From NCBI RefSeq assembly GCF_027924905.1, contig NZ_AP027055.1, positions 1,984,001 through 2,048,000 of the forward strand: a stretch of 64,000 nt of DNA, read 5' to 3'. The stretch is from Limnohabitans sp. INBF002. GTDB taxonomy: Bacteria; Pseudomonadota; Gammaproteobacteria; Burkholderiales; Burkholderiaceae_C. The notes beneath the pieces were generated by a model that was not told the DNA's origin, did not search any database, and saw only the letters and a program-made list of their open reading frames with translations. This document shows positions 43,351 through 53,140 of this stretch, piece by piece. The first letter of the stretch is position 1, and each line of letters begins with the position of its first letter. Position numbers and translations under genes: made by a program.

Positions 43351-44595
43351 TTAGATGCGTTTGAAAACTAACGCGCCGTTGGTGCCGCCAAATCCGAAGT
43401 TGTTTTTCAGAGCGACATCAATCTTCATATCGCGCGCGGTGTTGGCGCAGTAGTCCAAGTCGCACTCGGGGTCTTGGTTGAAGATGTTGATGGTGGGTGG
43501 GCTCTTTTGGTTGTGGATGGCCAAAACCGTGAACACACTCTCAATACCGCCAGCGCCGCCCAACAAGTGGCCAGTCATCGACTTGGTGGAGTTCACCACG
43601 GTCTTCTTGGCGTGATCGCCCAACGCCGCTTTGATGGCGTTGGTTTCGTTGATGTCGCCCAGCGGCGTGGAGGTGCCGTGTGCGTTCAAGTAATCGACTT
43701 GATCGGCATTCACACCGGCGTTGCGCAGCGCACTGAGCATGGCGCGGCGTGGGCCGTCCATGTTGGGGGCTGTCATGTGGCCGGCGTCAGCGCTCAAGCC
43801 GTAGCCACCCAACTCTGCATAAATCTTGGCACCGCGTGCTTTGGCGTGTTCGTACTCTTCGAGCACCAACACACCCGCACCTTCGCCCAAGACGAAACCA
43901 TCGCGGTCGCGGTCCCAAGGACGTGAAGCGGTCGCAGGGTCGTCATTGCGGGTCGACAAAGCACGCATGGAAGCAAAGCCACCGACGCCCAAGGGCGACA
44001 TGCAGCATTCAGAACCGCCAGCAATCATCACGTCGGCATCGCCGTACTCAATGTGGCGACCGGCTTCGCCAATGCTGTGCAAGCCTGTGGTACAGGCTGT
44101 GACCACGGCCAAGTTAGGGCCCTTGAAGCCGTAACGCATGGACACGTGACCGGAAATCATGTTGATGATGGACGCTGGCACGAAGAATGGCGAAATGCGA
44201 CGTGGACCTTTGGCCAACAGTTCGCTGTGCATGTCTTCAATCAGCGGCAAGCCGCCAATGCCAGAGCCGATCACGACGCCAATGCGCGTCGCTTCTTCTT
44301 CGCTCAGGGCTTCGCCCGTGGCCAAGCCTGAGTCTTGAACCGCTTGCATCGCCGCCGCGATGCCGTAATGAATGAACTTGTCCATGGCACGCGCCTCTTT
44401 CGGGGCGATGTATTGGTCAAGGTCTAAATCTTTCACTTCACCAGCGAAATGGCAGTTGATTGCAGACGCATCAAAACGGGTGATGTTCGCAATGCCAGAT
44501 TTACCAGCTAAAAGATTGGCCCAAGCGTCAGCCACCGTGTTACCCACGGGGCTGATACAACCTAGGCCGGTCACGACGACGCGACGACGGCTCAT
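43351..44595 (-). CDS. fabF: Beta-ketoacyl-ACP synthase II
   Basis: FabF elongates acyl-ACP by condensation with malonyl-ACP. The 414-aa thiolase-fold enzyme has catalytic Cys in [12 protein letters not shown], His in [11 protein letters not shown] and His in [13 protein letters not shown], with [16 protein letters not shown] at the start. It lies 16 bp after acpP in the fab operon. Complete and normal in length. Confidence 0.97.
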   Translation of the reverse strand: MSRRRVVVTGLGCISPVGNTVADAWANLLAGKSGIANITRFDASAINCHFAGEVKDLDLDQYIAPKEARAMDKFIHYGIAAAMQAVQDSGLATGEALSEEEATRIGVVIGSGIGGLPLIEDMHSELLAKGPRRISPFFVPASIINMISGHVSMRYGFKGPNLAVVTACTTGLHSIGEAGRHIEYGDADVMIAGGSECCMSPLGVGGFASMRALSTRNDDPATASRPWDRDRDGFVLGEGAGVLVLEEYEHAKARGAKIYAELGGYGLSADAGHMTAPNMDGPRRAMLSALRNAGVNADQVDYLNAHGTSTPLGDINETNAIKAALGDHAKKTVVNSTKSMTGHLLGGAGGIESVFTVLAIHNQKSPPTINIFNQDPECDLDYCANTARDMKIDVALKNNFGFGGTNGALVFKRI

Positions 44596-44611
44596 GCGGT
44601 GTTCCTAGTAG

Positions 44612-44860
<249 letters not shown>

Positions 44861-44944
44861 CTAAGGGTTGTGAATAAGACCGCTATTTTAACCGGACGGA
44901 CTGACCGTATTGATTCTGTTTGGCTTCTTTGTCAATTCATGGCT

Positions 44945-45688
44945 TTAAGCCATGAACATGCCGCCGTTGACGTGCAACTCTTGACCCGTCACATAACTGG
45001 CGTGTGCGCCAGCCAAATAGGCCACGGCGTGTGCAATGTCAGCAGGTTTGCCGAGGTGTCCCAGAGGGATTTGGCCCAGCAAGGCTTTTTGTTGTTCTTC
45101 GGGCAACGAAGCCGTCATGTCGGTTTCGATGAAGCCTGGGGCCACGCAGTTGACCGTGATGCCACGGCTACCCAACTCGCGCGCCAAAGCGCGGGTCATG
45201 CCTGCCACACCGGCCTTGGCCGCTGCATAGTTGGCTTGACCGGGGTTGCCCGATGCGCCCACCACGCTGGTGATGCTGATGATGCGGCCGTAGCGCTGTT
45301 TCATCATGGGGCGAATCACGGCGCGTGACACGCGGAACACAGCCTTGAGGTTGGTGTCCAGCACGGCATCCCAGTCGTCATCCTTCATGCGCATGGCCAA
45401 GGTGTCGCGGGTGATACCGGCGTTGTTCACCAACACGTGCAAAGCGCCGTGGTCTTTGGTGATTTGGTCAATCAAAGCTTCGACAGCGGCGCCGTCGTTC
45501 ACATTCAAATTCGCACCACGGCAGCCTGCGTGGGCAGACAAAGCTTGGCTAATTTTGGCTGCGCCGTCGTCCGACGTGGCCGTACCGATGACCAAGTAGC
45601 CTTGTTGGGCCAACTCTTGGGCAATGGCTGCGCCGATGCCGCGCGAAGCGCCGGTTACCAAAGCAATGTGTTGTTTGTTGTCGCTCAT
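44945..45688 (-). CDS. fabG: 3-oxoacyl-ACP reductase
   Basis: FabG reduces 3-oxoacyl-ACP with NADPH. The 247-aa short-chain dehydrogenase has TGASRGIGAAIA (cofactor site), NNAGITRD, catalytic Ser in SITSVVGASGN and YxxxK in YAAAKAG. It sits between fabD and acpP. Confidence 0.97.
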   Translation of the reverse strand: MSDNKQHIALVTGASRGIGAAIAQELAQQGYLVIGTATSDDGAAKISQALSAHAGCRGANLNVNDGAAVEALIDQITKDHGALHVLVNNAGITRDTLAMRMKDDDWDAVLDTNLKAVFRVSRAVIRPMMKQRYGRIISITSVVGASGNPGQANYAAAKAGVAGMTRALARELGSRGITVNCVAPGFIETDMTASLPEEQQKALLGQIPLGHLGKPADIAHAVAYLAGAHASYVTGQELHVNGGMFMA

Positions 45689-45703
45689 GTTCTTCTCTTC
45701 TGA

Positions 45704-46654
45704 TTAAGCAAGCGCAGTTTTGACTTCAGCCAAGCTGGCGGGGTCAAACAAAGGCAAGCCAGTTAAATCTGCGTCGATGCGCTTGACCATGCCAGCCAAA
45801 ACCTTGCCCGGGCCGCATTCGACCAAGGTGGTCACGCCGCGCGCCTTGATGGCGGCCACGCACTCGACCCAACGCACAGGGCCAAAGGCCTGGCGATAGA
45901 GCGCGTCGCGGATGCGGTCGGCATCGGTTTCAACCGCTACATCAATGTTGTTCACCACGGGGATTTGCGCTGCGGCAAATGAAGTGGCTGCTAATTTTTC
46001 TTTCAGACGCTCGGCTGCTGGCTTCATCAAGCTGGAATGGAAAGGTGCAGACACAGGCAAAGGCAGAGCGCGCTTGGCACCGTTGGCTTTGAGCACTTCG
46101 CATGCTTTTTCAACAGCGGCTTTGCTGCCAGCAATCACGGTTTGGCCGGGGTCGTTGAAGTTCACGGCCTCGACCACTTCGGCAGAACCTGCGCCAAACG
46201 TGGCTTGCGCTTCAGCACAGCCCGCAATCACTTTGTCGGCAGGCAAGCCCAAAATGGCAGCCATCGCACCTGTGCCCACAGGCACGGCCTCTTGCATGGC
46301 TTGCGCGCGGAAGCGCACCAGCGGGGCAGCTTGCGCCAGCGTCAACACGCCAGACGCGACCAAAGCTGAGTATTCGCCCAAAGAGTGGCCAGCCACCACA
46401 CTTGGCACAGCGCCGCCTTCAGCCAACCAAGCACGATAAGCTGCCACGGCAGATACCAACATCACGGGTTGCGTGTTGGTGGTCAAGCCCAAAGCTTCTT
46501 TAGGACCTTCGTGGATGAGCTTGGCAATGTCTTCGCCCATGGCGTCAGACGCCTCGACCAAAGTTTGCGCCACCACAGGGTTGTCGCCCCAAGCGTCGAG
46601 CATGCCGACCGATTGAGAGCCTTGACCTGGAAATACAAAAGCAAATGAAGTCAT
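45704..46654 (-). CDS. fabD: Malonyl-CoA:ACP transacylase
   Basis: FabD charges ACP with malonate. The 316-aa protein has FVFPGQGSQSVGM, the nucleophile motif GHSLGEYSALV, the arginine segment VRFRAQAMQ and the catalytic histidine in VSAPFHSSLMKP. ATG 46654 gives the family start; a longer frame to 46726 would run into fabH. It lies 19 bp after fabH. Confidence 0.97.
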   Translation of the reverse strand: MTSFAFVFPGQGSQSVGMLDAWGDNPVVAQTLVEASDAMGEDIAKLIHEGPKEALGLTTNTQPVMLVSAVAAYRAWLAEGGAVPSVVAGHSLGEYSALVASGVLTLAQAAPLVRFRAQAMQEAVPVGTGAMAAILGLPADKVIAGCAEAQATFGAGSAEVVEAVNFNDPGQTVIAGSKAAVEKACEVLKANGAKRALPLPVSAPFHSSLMKPAAERLKEKLAATSFAAAQIPVVNNIDVAVETDADRIRDALYRQAFGPVRWVECVAAIKARGVTTLVECGPGKVLAGMVKRIDADLTGLPLFDPASLAEVKTALA

Positions 46655-46673
46655 CACGTATCCGGAAAATTTG

Positions 46674-47675
46674 TTACAGCTTGACAAGCACCGCGCCCCA
46701 AGTAAAGCCGCCGCCCACGCCTTCAAGCATGAGGGTCTCGCCTTTTTTCACTTGACCGCTACGCACGGCCTTGTCCAATGCCAATGGAATGGACGCAGCC
46801 GAGGTGTTGCCATGATCGTGAACGGTCAAAACCACCTTTTCCATAGGTAGTTTCAGCTTTTTGGCTGTGCTTTGGATGATGCGGATGTTGGCTTGGTGTG
46901 GAATCAGCCAATCGATGTCGCGGTCCGTCAAGCCTGCTTTGTCGAGCACGGTGCGTGCGGCGCCTTCCAGCAGGCCCACGGCCAACTTGAACACGGCTTG
47001 GCCGTCCATCTTGAGCACAGGGTCGCCCAAAATGTTGCCATTGCGCACGTGGCCTGGGACGCACAAGATGCCCACATGCTTGCCATCGGCGTGAATGTCA
47101 GTGGCCAAGATGCCGGGCGTCTCAGACGCTTCCAGCACCACCGCGCCAGCGCCGTCACCAAACAACACGCACGTGGTGCGGTCTTGGAAGTCGAGCAAGC
47201 GCGAGAAAATTTCAGAACCCACCACCAAAGCACGTTTGGCCGAGCCCGCGCGAATCATGGCGTCGGCCACCGTCAGCGCGTAAATAAAGCCACTGCACAC
47301 GGCCTGCACGTCAAACGCGGGGGCGCCCGCAATCCCAACAGCCTCCTCGTCCAACTGCGCCAGCTTGTGCTGCAAGATGCAGGCGGTCGATGGGAATACC
47401 ATGTCTGGGCTAGACGTGGCCACAATGATGAGGTCAATGTCTTGGGGGCGGCGACCCGCGGCGTCGAGGGCTTGTTTGCAAGCCTCAAAAGCCAAGTCGC
47501 TGCTGTTCATCTCTGGTGCCGCGAAATGGCGGGCACGGATGCCTGTGCGTTCAACAATCCATTCGTCAGAGCTTTCCACACCTTGTGCGGCCAGTTCTGC
47601 GACCAAGTCTGCGTTGGTCAACCGGCGGGGTGGGAGAAAACTTCCGGTGCCAGTGATTCGGGAGAAAAGGGTCAT
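46674..47675 (-). CDS. fabH: Beta-ketoacyl-ACP synthase III
   Basis: FabH starts fatty-acid synthesis from acetyl-CoA and malonyl-ACP. The 333-aa enzyme has catalytic Cys in [12 protein letters not shown], His in IPHQANIRI and Asn in [26 protein letters not shown] is at the N-terminus. It lies 12 bp after plsX. Confidence 0.97.
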   Translation of the reverse strand: MTLFSRITGTGSFLPPRRLTNADLVAELAAQGVESSDEWIVERTGIRARHFAAPEMNSSDLAFEACKQALDAAGRRPQDIDLIIVATSSPDMVFPSTACILQHKLAQLDEEAVGIAGAPAFDVQAVCSGFIYALTVADAMIRAGSAKRALVVGSEIFSRLLDFQDRTTCVLFGDGAGAVVLEASETPGILATDIHADGKHVGILCVPGHVRNGNILGDPVLKMDGQAVFKLAVGLLEGAARTVLDKAGLTDRDIDWLIPHQANIRIIQSTAKKLKLPMEKVVLTVHDHGNTSAASIPLALDKAVRSGQVKKGETLMLEGVGGGFTWGAVLVKL

Positions 47676-47687
47676 TAATCAGGTGGC

Positions 47688-48719
47688 TCAGGCCGAGGCG
47701 TCTGATTGTCCTAGGGCTAACAAAGGAGCCGCATGGGCAATGCGTGAACGCACACGTTCGAGCAAGTTATGGTGGGCTGCATCATACGCGCGGTTCAAAG
47801 CAGTACCAAAGGCCACATCATCGGCGGAACCGTGGCTCTTAAAAACAATGCCATTCAAACCCAAAAGCGCGGCGCCGTTGTAACGGCGGTGGTCTACCTT
47901 GTCTTTGAAATCAGAAAGAACAGGATAAGCAAAGATAGCCGCAATTTTGGTGAGGATGTTACGCGTAAACGAATTTTTCAGTGTTTCACTGATCTTGTGC
48001 GCCAAGCCTTCGCTGGCTTTCAAGGCCACATTACCGACAAAGCCATCGCACACGATCAAATTGACCGTGCCTTGGTAAATGTCGTTACCTTCGACGTTGC
48101 CATAGAAGTTCAAATCACCAGAATTAGCCGCAGTTCGCAGCAGTTCACCTGTTTTTTTGATAACTTCGTTGCCTTTGATGTCTTCTTCGCCGATGTTCAA
48201 CAAACCCACCGTGGGGCTTTCAATGTTGTCAAGCACCGAAACCAGTGCTGAACCCATGACCGCGAACTGCAACAAATGCTGAGGCGTGCAATCCACGTTG
48301 GCCCCCAAATCGAGCATGGTAGTGCCGCCGCCTTTGAAGTCGGGCATGCGACCCGCAATGGCTGGACGGTCAATGCCGTCGATGGTTTTGAGCACATAGC
48401 GTGCGATCGCCATCAAAGCGCCCGTGTTACCTGCAGATACCACCGCTTGGGCGGCACCGCTTTTGACCTGCTCAATCGCGACGCGCATAGACGAGTCTTT
48501 TTTGCGGCGCAAGGCAACTTCGATGGGGTCGTCCATGGCCACCACGTCGGAGGCCGCGACCACTTGAGCTCGGGGGTGTGAAAAAGACGACAACGCATCG
48601 GGCAGACCCACCAGCAAGAGCTTGGCGTCTGGATGCGTGTCTAAGAAACGGCGACAGGCCACGAGCGTGACACGTGGGCCATGGTCGCCACCCATGCAAT
48701 CAACAGCAAGAGTGGTCAT
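47688..48719 (-). CDS. plsX: Phosphate acyltransferase PlsX
   Basis: PlsX makes acyl-phosphate from acyl-ACP for phospholipid synthesis. The 343-aa protein begins [14 protein letters not shown] and has [24 protein letters not shown] and [14 protein letters not shown]-like [16 protein letters not shown], all conserved in PlsX. It follows rpmF after a terminator-like hairpin. Confidence 0.96.
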   Translation of the reverse strand: MTTLAVDCMGGDHGPRVTLVACRRFLDTHPDAKLLLVGLPDALSSFSHPRAQVVAASDVVAMDDPIEVALRRKKDSSMRVAIEQVKSGAAQAVVSAGNTGALMAIARYVLKTIDGIDRPAIAGRMPDFKGGGTTMLDLGANVDCTPQHLLQFAVMGSALVSVLDNIESPTVGLLNIGEEDIKGNEVIKKTGELLRTAANSGDLNFYGNVEGNDIYQGTVNLIVCDGFVGNVALKASEGLAHKISETLKNSFTRNILTKIAAIFAYPVLSDFKDKVDHRRYNGAALLGLNGIVFKSHGSADDVAFGTALNRAYDAAHHNLLERVRSRIAHAAPLLALGQSDASA

Positions 48720-48736
48720 GCAGGTTTCTTCTCGTC

Positions 48737-48776
48737 AAAAAAACAAAAGCCCGAGGCGCCTAAGACAGCCACGGGC
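48737..48776 (-). terminator. Terminator-like hairpin between rpmF and plsX
   Basis: On the minus strand GCCCG-T-GGC pairs with GCC-T-CGGGC around a 10-nt loop, followed by TTTTGTTTTTTT. It may partly uncouple the fatty-acid genes from yceD-rpmF transcription. Confidence 0.7.
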
Positions 48777-48794
48777 CAATGAAGAATGAAGTAA

Positions 48795-48977
48795 TTAAGC
48801 TTCAGACTTGGTCTTCAACACTTTGCGACCACGGTAGAAACCGGTGGGGCTGATGTGATGACGCAAGTGGATTTCACCAGTCGTTGGCTCAACGGCTGTA
48901 CCTGGGGCTGTCAACGCTGTGTGAGAGTTGTGCATGCCGCGCTTGGAAGGAGATTTTTTATTTTGCTGAACAGCCAT
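48795..48977 (-). CDS. rpmF: 50S ribosomal protein L32
   Basis: The 60-aa basic protein has the L32 start [18 protein letters not shown] and [14 protein letters not shown]. It lacks the cysteine zinc knuckle present in some bacteria (C-minus form). It lies between yceD and plsX, as in most proteobacteria. Confidence 0.97.
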   Translation of the reverse strand: MAVQQNKKSPSKRGMHNSHTALTAPGTAVEPTTGEIHLRHHISPTGFYRGRKVLKTKSEA

Positions 48978-49076
48978 GATCGGCTCCTGGAACTAAATGT
49001 GGTTGATCATTGGGCCACAAACCAACCGGGGTCAGCGTGACACGAAGCCTAAGATTATAGCCCAACTCCCCAGGTT

Positions 49077-49616
49077 TCAGTGCCTGCGCGTTTTGAGCGA
49101 TGCCAACACGGCAAACGGGTTGGGCTTGGCCTCAGACAAGATGGCCTCCTCTTCTGGCGAAGTTGGCGCCTGCTCACTCAAACATGCAGGATGCATAGGC
49201 ACCAAAGGCATGCTCATCAGCAACTCATCCTCAATCAACGCCATCAAATCGAAGCTGTCTTCCAAGACCAACAGGTCTTCTTCCGACTCGTCGTCTTCCG
49301 CCAAAGCCGTGGCTTCATCGGCCACAAAGCGGAAATCTTGCTCAATCAGCAACGCCACCGGCACGGGGTGCAAACAGCGTTGACACGTCAAAGGCACGGT
49401 CGCTTTGGCTTCGAGGTGCAACCACGTCGCGTCTTTGCCACTTTGGTCTGGGTCGAGGGCACCTTGCGCCGACCACGACACATGACCCGTGACCTCGCCA
49501 CTGCAGTCTGCGGCCAAGCGCTCAAACTCGACGAGCGGTGTGTCGCCCTCCAAATGCATTTGCGCTTTGGCAAAGGCTTTGACATCGAGGGCGTGAAGAT
49601 TCTTTGGTTTTTGCAT
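49077..49616 (-). CDS. YceD/DUF177 family protein
   Basis: The 179-aa protein has the conserved CQRCLHPV block near the middle, preceded by ATVPL, and an acidic segment EDDESEEDLLVLEDSFDLMALIEDELL (cited in part), as in YceD proteins linked to 23S rRNA accumulation. The C-terminus ends NPFAVLASLK. ATG 49616 is chosen; an in-frame GTG at 49640 would lie within 3 bp of the divergent maf start. It precedes rpmF by about 100 bp. Confidence 0.88.
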   Translation of the reverse strand: MQKPKNLHALDVKAFAKAQMHLEGDTPLVEFERLAADCSGEVTGHVSWSAQGALDPDQSGKDATWLHLEAKATVPLTCQRCLHPVPVALLIEQDFRFVADEATALAEDDESEEDLLVLEDSFDLMALIEDELLMSMPLVPMHPACLSEQAPTSPEEEAILSEAKPNPFAVLASLKTRRH

Positions 49617-49642
49617 GCGCGCCAGTGTAAGAGAATCCACCC

Positions 49643-50248
49643 ATGTCTATTGCTCAACGCGCCCTGATTTTGGGCTCTACCTCCCGTTACCGCCGTGAAT
49701 TGCTGCAACGCTTGCGCGTGCCTTTTGACGTGGTCAGCCCCGAAGTCGACGAAACCCCGCTGCCAGACGAAACCCCACAAGCCCTGGCCACCCGCTTGGC
49801 CTTGGCCAAAGCCAAAGCTGTGGCCGCGCTTCACCCCCACGCCGTGGTGATTGGCTCAGACCAAGTGGCCGACCTCAACGGCGAACCACTGGGCAAGCCC
49901 GGCACCCATGAACGCGCCGTGCTGCAACTGCAACGCATGCGCGGCCAAACCGTGGTGTTTCAAACCGCCGTGTCAGTGGTGTGCCAAGCCAGCGGCTTTG
50001 AACAAACCGAACTCGCCCAAATCAAGGTGCGCTTTCGCGACCTGAGCGACGCTGAAATCGAAGCCTATTTGCGCGCCGAAGAACCCTACGACTGCGCAGG
50101 CAGCGCCAAAAGCGAAGGCCTGGGCATTGCCCTGCTCGACGCCATCGACAACGACGACCCCACCGCCCTCATTGGCTTACCCATGATTCGCACCGCCCGC
50201 TTGTTGCGCGCGGCTGGCATTGACTTGCTGGGAGCGATGAAGCCATGA
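49643..50248 (+). CDS. Maf-like nucleotide pyrophosphatase
   Basis: The 201-aa protein has LILGSTSRYRRELLQRL at the start, VSPEVDETPL, VVIGSDQVADLNGEPLGKPG and YDCAGSAKSEGLG, the Maf/YceF signature set. Maf-type enzymes hydrolyse non-canonical or methylated NTPs. YceF-type specificity (7-methyl-GTP) is suggested by its place next to yceD and rpmF. It overlaps the next gene by 4 bp. Confidence 0.92.
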   Translation: MSIAQRALILGSTSRYRRELLQRLRVPFDVVSPEVDETPLPDETPQALATRLALAKAKAVAALHPHAVVIGSDQVADLNGEPLGKPGTHERAVLQLQRMRGQTVVFQTAVSVVCQASGFEQTELAQIKVRFRDLSDAEIEAYLRAEEPYDCAGSAKSEGLGIALLDAIDNDDPTALIGLPMIRTARLLRAAGIDLLGAMKP

Positions 50249-51015
50249 CAGCGCCAACCCAAAAAGGCACGCTCTACCTCGTGCCCACCCCACTGGACTT
50301 TGGCTGCGACACCCAAGCCCCCATCACCGATGTGCTGCCGCAAGAGACCTTGCGTGTGGCCGCCGGCGTGACGCACTGGATTACCGAAAACGCCAAAAGC
50401 ACCCGCGCCTTCTTGAAGCGCGTCGATGCCCATGTGCCGCTGGCCCAAACCATCCAAGAAAACACCATCACCGAGTTGCCCCGCGAGGTGCACAAAAAAG
50501 GCGACCACACGGGCGACTTTGACGCCAAGCCCATGCTCAAAGCCGCGTTGGCTGGCCACGACGTAGGCTTGGTCAGCGAAGCGGGCATGCCTGCGGTGGC
50601 TGACCCTGGCTCGTCCGTGGTGCGCGCTGCGCATGAGCTGGGCATTCGCGTCGTGCCGCTGGTGGGCCCTGTGTCATTGCTGCTGGCCTTGGCCGCGAGT
50701 GGCTTGAACGGCCAAAACTTTGCGTTTGTCGGCTACTTGCCGCAAGACGGCGCGGCCCGCACCCAGCGCTTGCGCGAGCTAGAAGGCCTCGCTGCCAAAC
50801 ACGGCCAAACTCAGATGTTCATCGAAACACCCTACCGCAACCAAGCCCTGTGGGATGCGCTGGTGAACGGCCTGCAAGGCAACACCCGCTTGGCACGCGC
50901 CAGCGGTTTGACCATGGCCAGCATGCAGGTGCAATGCAAAACGGTGCAGGCTTGGCGCAGCGCGGGCAAGGCGCAAATCTCGGGTGAGCCGACTGTGTTT
51001 TTGATTGGCAAGTGA
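50245..51015 (+). CDS. Tetrapyrrole-methylase-fold SAM methyltransferase (RsmI-like)
   Basis: The 256-aa protein has the TP-methylase fold typical of RsmI (16S rRNA C1402 2'-O): TLYLVPTPL, DVGLVSEAGMPAVADPGSSVV and FVGYLPQDGAARTQRLREL and MFIETPYRN. It is shorter than RsmI (about 280 aa) and lacks its C-terminal domain; the usual N-terminal RsmI pattern is diverged, so it may be a paralogue with another target. It is translationally coupled to maf and followed by a terminator. Confidence 0.82.
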   Translation: MTAPTQKGTLYLVPTPLDFGCDTQAPITDVLPQETLRVAAGVTHWITENAKSTRAFLKRVDAHVPLAQTIQENTITELPREVHKKGDHTGDFDAKPMLKAALAGHDVGLVSEAGMPAVADPGSSVVRAAHELGIRVVPLVGPVSLLLALAASGLNGQNFAFVGYLPQDGAARTQRLRELEGLAAKHGQTQMFIETPYRNQALWDALVNGLQGNTRLARASGLTMASMQVQCKTVQAWRSAGKAQISGEPTVFLIGK

Positions 51016-51035
51016 CGCAGCACAGCACCATGAAG

Positions 51036-51060
51036 AAAGGCTCCTTTCGGAGCCTTTTTC
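51036..51060 (+). terminator. Intrinsic terminator after the maf operon
   Basis: AAAGGCTCC-TTTC-GGAGCCTTTTTC makes a 7-9 bp stem with a T-run, 20 bp past the methylase stop. Confidence 0.9.
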
Positions 51061-51113
51061 TTTTATAGCAACAGCGAGCAAGTCGCTGGCCATCTATGAA
51101 ATATCAGCGCAAG

Positions 51114-52082
51114 TTAACGCACTTGGGGCATGGTCTGCATGGCCCGCACCGCACCTTCGCCAATGGCAGCGCCAAAGCGTTTCGCCAAGCGCTCGGCCAC
51201 GTTGTCATGACGGGTGTAGTCAATGATGTCTTCGGCTTTCACGATTTCGCGAGCCACGTAGTCAAGGTTGCCCAAGCCATCAGCCAAGCCGAGCTCCACC
51301 GCTTGCTCGCCGCTCCAAAACAAGCCACTGAACAACTCGGGCGTTTCTTTCAAGCGCTTGCCACGGCCATCGCGCACCACTTGGATGAACTGTTGGTGAA
51401 TTTGGTCGAGCAAGGTTTGTGCGTGTGCGCGTTGGGGTTTGGTTTGTGGGCTGAAGGGGTCAAGGAAACCTTTGTTCACGCCCGCCGTCATCAAGCGGCG
51501 CTCCACACCGAGCTTGTCCATCAAACCCGTGAAACCAAAACCGTCCATGAGCACACCAATGCTGCCCACGATGCTGGCTTTGTCCACGTAAATTTCATCA
51601 GCCGCCACAGCGATGTAATAAGCCGCCGAAGCACATGACTCTTCCACCACGGCGTACACCGGCTTTTTGTGCTTTTCTTTCAAACGACGAATCTCATCGT
51701 TGATGATGCCCGCTTGCACAGGGCTGCCGCCGGGCGAGTTGATTTGCAACACCACGGCTTGCGAGCCTTCGTCTTCAAACGCAGCGCGCAAAGCGGTAAC
51801 CACCCACTCGGCGCTGGCATCGGCACCATCGGCAATCTCGCCTTTGATGGCCACCACAGCGGTGTGCGGCTGGCTGGGGCTGGTGCCACCGACGCCGCCT
51901 TTGTGCATGCCCGTCCAAAGCAACACGACCACCAAAGCAAACCAAGCCATGCGGAAAAAGATGCGCCAGCGGCGGCTGGCACGTTGCTCGGCCAGGGTGG
52001 CGAACGCCAAGCGCTCCAAGGTGTCGCGCTCCCACACTGTTTTGTGGCTGGGGTTTTCGGGGTTTGCGTGATGTTCAGACAT
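51114..52082 (-). CDS. S49-family signal peptide peptidase (SppA-like)
   Basis: The 322-aa membrane-anchored protease has one N-terminal transmembrane helix (about residues 42-60), then the ClpP-like fold: VAIKGEI, LQINSPGGSPVQAG, SCASAAYYIAVAADEIY with the candidate nucleophile serine, SIVGSIGVLMDGF and AGVNKGFLDPF with the candidate catalytic lysine. It degrades cleaved signal peptides or membrane fragments. It is a short, single-domain form as in SohB/SppA of Gram-positives. Confidence 0.9.
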   Translation of the reverse strand: MSEHHANPENPSHKTVWERDTLERLAFATLAEQRASRRWRIFFRMAWFALVVVLLWTGMHKGGVGGTSPSQPHTAVVAIKGEIADGADASAEWVVTALRAAFEDEGSQAVVLQINSPGGSPVQAGIINDEIRRLKEKHKKPVYAVVEESCASAAYYIAVAADEIYVDKASIVGSIGVLMDGFGFTGLMDKLGVERRLMTAGVNKGFLDPFSPQTKPQRAHAQTLLDQIHQQFIQVVRDGRGKRLKETPELFSGLFWSGEQAVELGLADGLGNLDYVAREIVKAEDIIDYTRHDNVAERLAKRFGAAIGEGAVRAMQTMPQVR

Positions 52083-52101
52083 GTCGGGAGGTTTTCACAA
52101 A

Positions 52102-52485
52102 TTAATCTAGAAATTCGAAAGGCTTTAAGTTGTACGCAGTATGCCAGTGGACCACGCCATCCAGTTCGCTGAGCGCAATCTTGACCAAGCCACCTCGGCA
52201 AGGCCCGCCTGCGCATTCACCGGTATCGGGCGCGTATTCAGCGCCGTGCGTGGCGCACAACAGCCAGCGACCTGAGGCATCAAAAAACTGGTCCGGCTGG
52301 TAATCCATTTCCATCGCCACATGCGTGCATCGGTTCAGATAAGCATGCGGCTGGCCTTCAAAACGAATCGCAAAGGCGCGGCAGGTTTGACCAGCAAACA
52401 CCACATCAAACGGCACAGCGCGGCCGCCTTCGGCCAAGTCTGGGCTGTTGCACAGGGGAATCACGTGTGGCAAAGACTCAGGCAT
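52102..52485 (-). CDS. Rieske [2Fe-2S] ferredoxin-like protein
   Basis: The 127-aa protein has the two Rieske cluster motifs CTHVAM (Cys-x-His) and CATHGAEY (Cys-x-x-His), with normal spacing. It has no signal peptide, so it is a soluble ferredoxin-type Rieske protein, possibly serving an oxygenase. It overlaps gph by 8 bp and lies 19 bp before sppA; no partner oxygenase is nearby. Confidence 0.9.
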   Translation of the reverse strand: MPESLPHVIPLCNSPDLAEGGRAVPFDVVFAGQTCRAFAIRFEGQPHAYLNRCTHVAMEMDYQPDQFFDASGRWLLCATHGAEYAPDTGECAGGPCRGGLVKIALSELDGVVHWHTAYNLKPFEFLD

Positions 52486-53137
52486 GGGCGGACAACCAAT
52501 CGTGCAACTCCTTCACAGAGTGCGCGATAAAACGTGGATTCAAGGGTTCAAACTGACCGTGGTCGTGCGCGCCGTAGCTCACGCCCACACTGGCGCATCC
52601 TGCGTTGACCGCCATTTGCAAGTCGTGCGTGGTGTCGCCAATCATCAAGGTGCGCTCGGGCTCAACGCCAAACTCGCGCATCAGCTCGTGCAACATGCGC
52701 GGGTGCGGTTTGCCTGCCGTTTCGTCTGCCGTGCGCGAGCCATCGAACACACCTTTGAGTTCGGACGTGTGCAACGCTTCGTCCAAGCCACGGCGGCTTT
52801 TGCCTGTGGCGACCGCCAGCCAGTGGTGACGTTCACGCAAAGTGGCCAGCAAAGGCAACACGCCTTCAAACAAAGCAATGTCGTTGGCGTGCTTCATGTA
52901 GTGAAAGCGGTAGCGTTCGCCCAGCAACGGGTATTTGTCTTGCGGCACATCCGGCGCTGCATGGGCCAAGGCTTGCATGAGCGCCATGCCAATCACATAC
53001 GACGCGGCCTCGTCCGAGGGCTTGGCCCCGCCCACATCCACCACCGCCAACTGAATGCAGCGGGTGATGATTTGCGTGGAATCAAACAGCGTGCCGTCCC
53101 AATCGAAGGCGATCAAATCAAACTGGCGTGGGCGCAT
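52478..53137 (-). CDS. gph: HAD-family phosphatase, Gph-like (phosphoglycolate phosphatase)
   Basis: The 219-aa protein has HAD motifs: DWDGTLFDS (motif I), VATGKSR (II), GKPHPRM (III) and MIGDTTHDLQMA (IV), with a helical cap. Gph removes phosphate from 2-phosphoglycolate; related substrates are possible. It follows rluC by 3 bp and overlaps the Rieske gene, giving rluC-gph-Rieske-sppA. Confidence 0.88.
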   Translation of the reverse strand: MRPRQFDLIAFDWDGTLFDSTQIITRCIQLAVVDVGGAKPSDEAASYVIGMALMQALAHAAPDVPQDKYPLLGERYRFHYMKHANDIALFEGVLPLLATLRERHHWLAVATGKSRRGLDEALHTSELKGVFDGSRTADETAGKPHPRMLHELMREFGVEPERTLMIGDTTHDLQMAVNAGCASVGVSYGAHDHGQFEPLNPRFIAHSVKELHDWLSAHA

Positions 53138-53140
53138 GGC

